Assembly: GCA_902801465.1 (NCBI GenBank)
Contig: CADCIH010000012.1
Location: 1 to 64,000 of the forward strand
Origin: an uncultured Bacteroidia bacterium
GTDB taxonomy: Bacteria; Bacteroidota; Bacteroidia; Bacteroidales; F082
Length of the DNA stretch: 64,000 nucleotides
Direction: 5' to 3'
Part shown: positions 58,983 through 64,000 of the stretch, in pieces
Numbering within the stretch: the stretch's first letter is position 1
How the letters are laid out: every line of letters begins with the position of its first letter
Program-made: the position numbers and the translations under genes
Notes under the pieces: model-generated
What the model was told of the DNA's origin: nothing
The model's database searches: none
The model's input: the letters and a program-made list of their open reading frames with translations, nothing else

Positions 58983-59984
58983 TTATTGCTGAATTAATAG
59001 GTCTTCGATTTCGCCGAATTCATCTGTGCTGATTTCAGTCCGGATGCCGTATTCGATTTCGTTGCGGTGTGTGACGGCATATTCGTTGGCAGGGGCGCCG
59101 TAAATCTCTATGGAGATGGGGGAATAGCCCGTCATCTGGTATTGGCTGGGAATGGTTTCGGTGATGATCCTTTTCTCCGCGTAGTAGTGGTCGTTCATGA
59201 ACTCATGCTCAATGCATAGGTCGCTCAGGTCGGTGTTGTAATAGACTCCAGCATAGTTGGACCCGTCGAAAATGAACCGCCTACGGTCGATATAGATATT
59301 CCTGAATCCGGCATCAGTGTTGACGAAAGGCTCGATGAGTTCCATGTAAAGCTTTTCTTGAAGTTGTTCATCGGCGCCTGAAGGGATGTCGGGATCGTCA
59401 CATTTTCCCATTGGGGAGGCGAACATCCAGTTGTCATCCACGCCAAAGGGACCGTCTACATGGGATATCGGTGGGTTGTAGTTGCTTCGTTGGCCTGTCT
59501 TCCCAGAGAAGGTGACGAGTGTTCCTCGGTTGTTGGTGTTGACCTCCTTGACGGTCAAGGAGAGAAATCCCTTGTCGTCGAATTCGTCTGAACTCAAGGC
59601 TTCGCGGGCTTGGATGACCGCTTGCTCGTAGAGGCTGACAGCGTCTGAGACCGAGACGTTCTGATTGGCGTCTGTGGGGATGGACAGAGTGAACTCATGC
59701 TCATTGATTTGGGCATAATAACATTCCACGTCGGAGTAGGTGAGGTTAAAGTAATTCTCGACATCCCAGAGGGCGTCTGAAAGGGGAATGGTCTCGTTGT
59801 TTTTGGCTTCGGGGTTGGATTTGACAGCTTCAATCTGCTTCTTGAAGGTGTGCAACTGTTCCAGTGGGTTGTGGGGCAGCGAGGCCTCCCCGTTTTGGGT
59901 AGGACTGCTTCCATTCTTGTTGCACCCGCTGAGAACCAAGGTGAGGCAAAACAAGGACAAGGCTTTTAAGAGTTTGTTTTTCAT
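58983..59984 (-). CDS. Hypothetical lipoprotein
   Basis: A 333-residue lipoprotein with lipobox LSGC (~residue 21). The body contains DALWDVENYFNLTYSDVECYY, LYEQAVIQAREAL and FRNIYIDRRRFIFDGS; I recognise no family. It is first in the leftward set leading to the RHS gene and has a good promoter, so it may be part of the same surface system. Confidence 0.7.
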   Translation of the reverse strand: MKNKLLKALSLFCLTLVLSGCNKNGSSPTQNGEASLPHNPLEQLHTFKKQIEAVKSNPEAKNNETIPLSDALWDVENYFNLTYSDVECYYAQINEHEFTLSIPTDANQNVSVSDAVSLYEQAVIQAREALSSDEFDDKGFLSLTVKEVNTNNRGTLVTFSGKTGQRSNYNPPISHVDGPFGVDDNWMFASPMGKCDDPDIPSGADEQLQEKLYMELIEPFVNTDAGFRNIYIDRRRFIFDGSNYAGVYYNTDLSDLCIEHEFMNDHYYAEKRIITETIPSQYQMTGYSPISIEIYGAPANEYAVTHRNEIEYGIRTEISTDEFGEIEDLLIQQ

Positions 59985-60037
59985 AATGTTGAATGTTTTG
60001 AATTAATTTATTAAATAGATTTTGACTAAATCGTTTG

Positions 60038-60069
60038 CAAATATACAACCGAAACAAAATTTTGTCAAT
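60038..60069 (-). promoter_or_regulatory. Promoter of the lipoprotein-T9SS-RHS set
   Basis: Minus strand ATTG (60066-60069), a 20-bp spacer and TATATTTG (60038-60045), 53 bp before the lipoprotein ATG. Confidence 0.6.
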
Positions 60070-60115
60070 ACCTTTTAGTGAAAAAATTCAAAAAAAATCA
60101 ACGAAAATATTACAC

Positions 60116-62668
60116 CTAATTAATTAATAGCTCGTCCATAAAAATCCAAGAGTCGTATCCGGCACCAGGTAGTCCTTCGGGGATAAGGCCGGGGTTCTTC
60201 ACCACCACACGGAGGTAACGTGTGCGCAGGTTCAGGGGGATGTGCTTGCGAATCACAGTGTTGTTGGCTCGGGCGACTTCGGCGGAGATGTCGTGGGTGG
60301 AGAACAAACGATAATTTTGGCCATCGTCCGAAACATAAAACTCCATAAGTTGTGGCAGCAGAATCCAATCGTGCGGATTGGCCAGGAAACCGATTTCAAT
60401 GTCATGAATCTCCTCAGCTTGTTTGAAGTCCAGCTCTACATCGGCATCCACGCCATAAAATCCTTGCCAACGTCCATCTTTGTAGTCGTTGCCTCCCAAC
60501 AATCCGTCAATCAAGGCATTGTCACCTCCGCCAGAGTATTCTGGACGATAATTGCCTGCGGGGCTGTTCAATGCCTTTAACTTGCCCATGCCTTTGTGGT
60601 AAAGGAAATAACGCCCAGTACCGACTGCGTGGCCCTCGTGGTCGAAACAGGCGGCCTTTACCCAACAGGAGTGGTTGATGACAAGAGGGCTTTTGTAAAT
60701 GGGGTCAGAAGGGGTGACATCTTTCCCGTCAAGGGTGTATCGAATGGTCTGGTTGCTGTAAACCGTTCGCAACGATACCACTACATGGCCTTCAGCATCG
60801 CTGCTTGTTTCGATGAAAGGCTGATAGGGTAACGCGATGAGCTCTTTTGCGACATCGTCGTATTTCCGCATGTTGACATCCAACCAATAAGGTCGGCACT
60901 CCCTTTCCCAAATCCGGACATACTCGCGTTTCAGTTGTGGTAACGCCACGAGCAGACTGTCGATCTGGCGTTGCGACTCGAGGATGTTTTCCTCGGTGGG
61001 GTTTTGATAGGTCCTGTACAACTGGCATCGGGCGAGGTTGCGGTAAACACACCATTTCATGCGATGTACGGCATACAAAGCGTTGTCGAAGATGCCTTCG
61101 TTCCATTTAGCGTATTCTTGAGCGTGGCGAAGACGGTACTCGATGCCGTCGTGAGGATTGAGCCATGATGACAGCCATTCCTCATAATACGCTTCAAGCG
61201 TATCGCCTACAAGACTCGGATAAAATGGCGTCATGGGCTCGGTCATAGAGACAAACTTGCCAAAATCGTTTTTGGCTAGTGACCAGACTTCTTCCAATTG
61301 TTGGTAGAGGTAGCTGGAAGTGTATCCAAAGAAATGGATGGAGAAATTCTCTCGCACATAGCGGTTTGATTCTTCGTAGAAAGCTTGCTTGAAAACAGTG
61401 TTTTTCACAGGGTTCCAGCTCATCTCCGCGCCTAAAGCCAGGCCGTATAAAGCACTGCTGGTCAGGGATTCGCCAAAGTCGTCCCAGCAGGTGTTGAGCA
61501 CCCCGAAAGCACCATTGAGAAAACCGTCGCGGCAGAGATAGGGAATGTTGAAGATAAACTCCCCATAGCTGGGCCAAACCCTCTCTGAGAGGCTGACTCC
61601 AGGAGCGACCATGAACTCGTGACCTGATTTGGCGTAGGGCTGCAGGAAGTCATCATAGCTGTAACGACCAGCATAGCTCCATGCCAAAAAGATAATGTCC
61701 TTGTCAAGGTTTTCAAAAATCACGGGGTCCTGGTCGGCAATGTCCCCCCACATCATGGCGCGTTTGCCGTGTCGTTTCACGATCTCATTCACGCGGTTGA
61801 TGTGCCTCCAGTAGGCCTCGGAACGGCCGATGGAATCGACGTAGGCCTTTGCCTTGCCGCTGCCCAGGCTCTCGGTCTCGTCGCAATTGATGTTAAACAA
61901 AGGCGACGAGTAGGCTTGTGTCTCCTCGCTGATGAGGTCTTCCAAAAACTCATAGGTGGCCTTGATGCCTGGGTTGAGGTTATCGGGAGCATCGGCCAGG
62001 TACTCGTAAGCGGGGTTTTTGAGAATCTCCTCAAAGTGAGCGAAACATTGCTGGTTGCCGATGAGTTCGATGTGATACCGTTTGCAGAAAGCATCCAACT
62101 CACGGATTTCCTCGGCGGTGAAGGCATCGGGTGGAGCTGCGTCGGGGTGGCTCTGGGTGCGAAAGGTGTGTTCGGTATAGAGCGAGAAGCAGTTGAGCTT
62201 GCATTCCGCAAGCTGTGGGATGAGCCGCTTGAGATACTCCATGCAGACGATGGGCCCTCGGCTGATGTCGTCCTGCCAGCCACGCAGCTTGAAGTCGGGC
62301 CAGTCGAGGATGGTCATGCAAGGAATCTGGACGTTGCCTTCCTTGTGGGTCGGGGTGGCGTGACGATAGCTGGTCAGAGAAGCGTAACGGTATAGCTGGT
62401 TCAGACTTTGCCGGGCGTAGAACAGGCCCGTCTCGGTGGTGGCTTCCATTAGAATGCCTTTGCTGGTGACGGTGAGTCGGTATGCTTGGTCTTCGTTTCT
62501 CGGTACGTCGAGATGGTCCACCAACATAGAGTCGATGGCTTGGGCGTTCCAAAGGAAGACGCCTTCGTTCCATTCCACATGTTGTGGAGTGGGGAGGATA
62601 TGTGTGGAGTTTTGTGCTGTGATGGCGGTTGCGATCAGGCACAAAAAGAATAGGAGTATCTTTTTCAT
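60116..62668 (-). CDS. GH20 beta-N-acetylhexosaminidase with C-terminal discoidin-like domain
   Basis: An 850-residue secreted enzyme from ATG 62668, with a signal peptide (to ITAQ, ~20). An N-terminal GH20b domain (THILPTPQHVEWNEGVFLWN) is followed by the GH20 barrel (~125-480) with the catalytic Asp-Glu pair in FNINCDETESLGSG. Then come a helical region, a chitobiase C-terminal-like module (RYTLDGKDVTPSDPIYKSPL) and a discoidin/F5-F8C domain (EIHDIEIGFLANPHDWILLP, ending SWIFMDELLIN). It releases terminal GlcNAc/GalNAc from glycans; host mucin or chitin-like substrates are plausible. Confidence 0.9.
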   Translation of the reverse strand: MKKILLFFLCLIATAITAQNSTHILPTPQHVEWNEGVFLWNAQAIDSMLVDHLDVPRNEDQAYRLTVTSKGILMEATTETGLFYARQSLNQLYRYASLTSYRHATPTHKEGNVQIPCMTILDWPDFKLRGWQDDISRGPIVCMEYLKRLIPQLAECKLNCFSLYTEHTFRTQSHPDAAPPDAFTAEEIRELDAFCKRYHIELIGNQQCFAHFEEILKNPAYEYLADAPDNLNPGIKATYEFLEDLISEETQAYSSPLFNINCDETESLGSGKAKAYVDSIGRSEAYWRHINRVNEIVKRHGKRAMMWGDIADQDPVIFENLDKDIIFLAWSYAGRYSYDDFLQPYAKSGHEFMVAPGVSLSERVWPSYGEFIFNIPYLCRDGFLNGAFGVLNTCWDDFGESLTSSALYGLALGAEMSWNPVKNTVFKQAFYEESNRYVRENFSIHFFGYTSSYLYQQLEEVWSLAKNDFGKFVSMTEPMTPFYPSLVGDTLEAYYEEWLSSWLNPHDGIEYRLRHAQEYAKWNEGIFDNALYAVHRMKWCVYRNLARCQLYRTYQNPTEENILESQRQIDSLLVALPQLKREYVRIWERECRPYWLDVNMRKYDDVAKELIALPYQPFIETSSDAEGHVVVSLRTVYSNQTIRYTLDGKDVTPSDPIYKSPLVINHSCWVKAACFDHEGHAVGTGRYFLYHKGMGKLKALNSPAGNYRPEYSGGGDNALIDGLLGGNDYKDGRWQGFYGVDADVELDFKQAEEIHDIEIGFLANPHDWILLPQLMEFYVSDDGQNYRLFSTHDISAEVARANNTVIRKHIPLNLRTRYLRVVVKNPGLIPEGLPGAGYDSWIFMDELLIN

Positions 62669-62684
62669 AAAAACCAATTTACGA

Positions 62685-62692
62685 CAAAGATA
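62685..62692 (-). promoter_or_regulatory. Promoter -7 element of the GH20 gene
   Basis: Minus strand TATCTTTG, 16 bp upstream of the ATG. Confidence 0.5.
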
Positions 62693-62727
62693 CTCCTATT
62701 TTTTCAAACAGGAAATTCCAAGGGGAA

Positions 62728-63702
62728 TTATTGTCCGATTTCGAACATCATGCCGTGATAGGTGAGTTCGGCGTCGAGGATGGGGAAGAAGAACTCGTTG
62801 TCGTGTTCAACATTCTTCAGTTTGAGGTTTCTCATGGTGACGGTCTTGGTGCCATCGGGGTTGGTGACGATTGTCAGGGTGCCTTCCTTGGCTACATAGC
62901 CAGTCTGGGGCTGCATGGTCCAGAAGTCGGAGTCCAAAGCGACATGGACGCAAGGCAGTGTCGGCAGGTAAGGGGTGATGAAGTATCCCAGTTGGTATTC
63001 ACCGTCGACAGTCTCGTCGCCGACGAAGCTGACGATGAAGGAACGCTTATGGTTAGCCGACATGAACAGCATGGAATGTACGCCCTGATACTGGCCGATG
63101 CTGTTCAGGCCACCGATGGAGGTGATACCTGCCAGGCCGATGGGGCTTTCATAGCCGTCGATGACAAACTTGTTGTCGGTGTTGACAACGTAGGGAGTCA
63201 GAGTGCCATTGAAATTGACAGAGAGGTTGATGTTGGCGTTGTTGGCGTTGGTGGCGGAGCATTGTGACAAAATGATGGTGTAGGTGCCGTTGCTTTCAGT
63301 GATGGAGAGTTCACCGTTGATCCAGAAATAAACATCTCCGAAGAAAACGCTGTCAGCGTCGATGACGAACTGGATTTCGCCCATGTTGAAGTCTTTGAGG
63401 CCTACCACACGAGGTGTGCCGCCCTTGGAGTCTTCCAAGTTGTAATTACCAGGAGTAATGGCGCCGTCGAAAATGACCGCAACGCCTTCATTGTCAGCCG
63501 AAGTCATAGCTTTTGAGGCAAGGACGATGGCGTTTTTCTGACCATAGTTGACGGCGTCAGCGGTGGTGATGTTAAGGGTGCTGCTTCCCACGATCATCTT
63601 CCCGTTTTCGGTTCCAGGGTTGACGACAGGGTCTTTCTTGCAGCTGGTGCTGATCATGGCAATACCACAAAGGAGCATCATACATAAAAAAACTTTCTTC
63701 AT
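62728..63702 (-). CDS. Hypothetical lipoprotein
   Basis: A 324-residue lipoprotein with lipobox ending STSC (~residue 21) followed by KKD, a charged stretch that in Bacteroidota can favour surface export. The body is beta-rich (KMIVGSSTLNITTADAV, FDGAITPGNYNLEDSKGG, VYFWINGELSI) in two similar halves. I recognise no domain. It may be cotranscribed with GH20, but that gene has its own -7 box. Confidence 0.7.
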   Translation of the reverse strand: MKKVFLCMMLLCGIAMISTSCKKDPVVNPGTENGKMIVGSSTLNITTADAVNYGQKNAIVLASKAMTSADNEGVAVIFDGAITPGNYNLEDSKGGTPRVVGLKDFNMGEIQFVIDADSVFFGDVYFWINGELSITESNGTYTIILSQCSATNANNANINLSVNFNGTLTPYVVNTDNKFVIDGYESPIGLAGITSIGGLNSIGQYQGVHSMLFMSANHKRSFIVSFVGDETVDGEYQLGYFITPYLPTLPCVHVALDSDFWTMQPQTGYVAKEGTLTIVTNPDGTKTVTMRNLKLKNVEHDNEFFFPILDAELTYHGMMFEIGQ

Positions 63703-63770
63703 GTTGATGAAATTTAATGGTTACACAAAATACAAACGATGGAATATCGCAAATAGTGTGCCGATTCGCG

Positions 63771-64000
63771 TCAAAGGTTCAGTTTTAATTGGATTTCCTC
63801 CACCTTCCGTTGCAGCTCCTGCACGGTCTGCAGCAGCTGTTCCTCGCGCAGGGTGTTCTCGCTTCGCTGTGGCATCTCGGCACTGATGTAATGCACAAAA
63901 CGCCACACCTCTTTGATATCGGCGGCGGCCAGGTCGTAGGGCTTGTACAAGGGGTTGAGCGAGCTCAAAGTGAGCTTGCCCTCGCTCTCGATTTTGTTCT
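63771..64000 (-). CDS. 3' end of a probable S24/LexA-like regulator (partial)
   Basis: The frame is open to the right edge and ends at a TGA (63771-63773). The visible ~75 residues read NKIESEGKLTLSSLNPLYKPY, then DIKEVWRFVHYISAEMP, which fits the last strands of a peptidase S24/LexA-like C-terminal domain (pattern L-S-NP-Y-P-I--lW-V-g-I). A C-terminal coiled coil follows (LREEQLLQTVQELQRKVEEI). Most of the gene lies outside the window, so the assignment is tentative. Confidence 0.5.
   Translation of the reverse strand, partial: NKIESEGKLTLSSLNPLYKPYDLAAADIKEVWRFVHYISAEMPQRSENTLREEQLLQTVQELQRKVEEIQLKLNL

Overview
The window looks like a chromosomal segment of an uncultured Bacteroidales bacterium (phylum Bacteroidota). 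Almost every transcription unit is preceded by the Bacteroidota -7 element TAnnTTTG. Signal peptides end in the typical AQ. A PorT homologue and two type IX secretion (T9SS) C-terminal sorting domains are present. Gene orders such as rpsF-rpsR-rplI, lpxD-lpxC-lpxA, ubiE-porT and parA-parB-DUF5683-dapB are those of this phylum. All calls were made by reading the sequence; no database search was run.

Layout. 1-4.8 kb: the 3' end of a 5S rRNA with its terminator, then a leftward block (DUF2752, zinc-ribbon/CD225, SpoU methyltransferase, ribosomal proteins bS6-bS18-bL9, an esterase and a small-molecule kinase). 4.8-8.2 kb: a rightward four-gene operon joining a partner-switching module (PP2C phosphatase fused to an anti-sigma-type kinase, plus a STAS protein) to separate (p)ppGpp synthetase and hydrolase genes. 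8.2-13.7 kb leftward: wecB, radC, rpsT, mtaB and an AlbA_2/ATPase gene carrying an in-frame 21-bp minisatellite. 13.7-23.2 kb: a leftward cassette of secreted proteins built from CsgG/LpoB-like and LPP20-like modules with swapped C-terminal domains, plus a transglutaminase-like protein and a Sel1-repeat protein. Upstream of it, at 23.3-23.57 kb, lies a strongly structured RNA with two mutually exclusive long-range pairings.

23.7-30.2 kb leftward: miaB, lplA, tRNA-Glu, porT, ubiE, the heptose-phosphate kinase gene and an aspartate aminotransferase gene. 30.2-33.6 kb rightward: a conserved hypothetical gene and the lipid A genes lpxD, lpxC (without the FabZ domain usual in this phylum) and lpxA. 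33.6-39.4 kb leftward: lepB-ftsK-lolA-glycosyltransferase. 39.4-40.6 kb: an island holding a two-repeat remnant of a type II-C-like CRISPR array and a RelE/ParE-type toxin-antitoxin pair, lying between lepB and the dapB-DUF5683-parB-parA operon (40.6-43.6 kb). 43.7-49.3 kb: DUF3276, an exonuclease, an FAH-family hydrolase, a tricorn-type S41 protease and a small membrane protein.

49.3-60.0 kb leftward: a surface/secretion cluster of a lipoprotein, a T9SS cargo, a YadA-head/T9SS-CTD hybrid and a 2081-residue SpvB/RHS protein ending in a type 23 polymorphic toxin-like domain with no adjacent immunity gene. 60.1-64.0 kb: a GH20 hexosaminidase, a lipoprotein and the 3' end of a probable S24/LexA-like regulator. 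The points most worth following up are the structured RNA, the alarmone/partner-switching operon, the CsgG/LPP20 domain-shuffling cassette, the CRISPR remnant, and the RHS-T9SS cluster.
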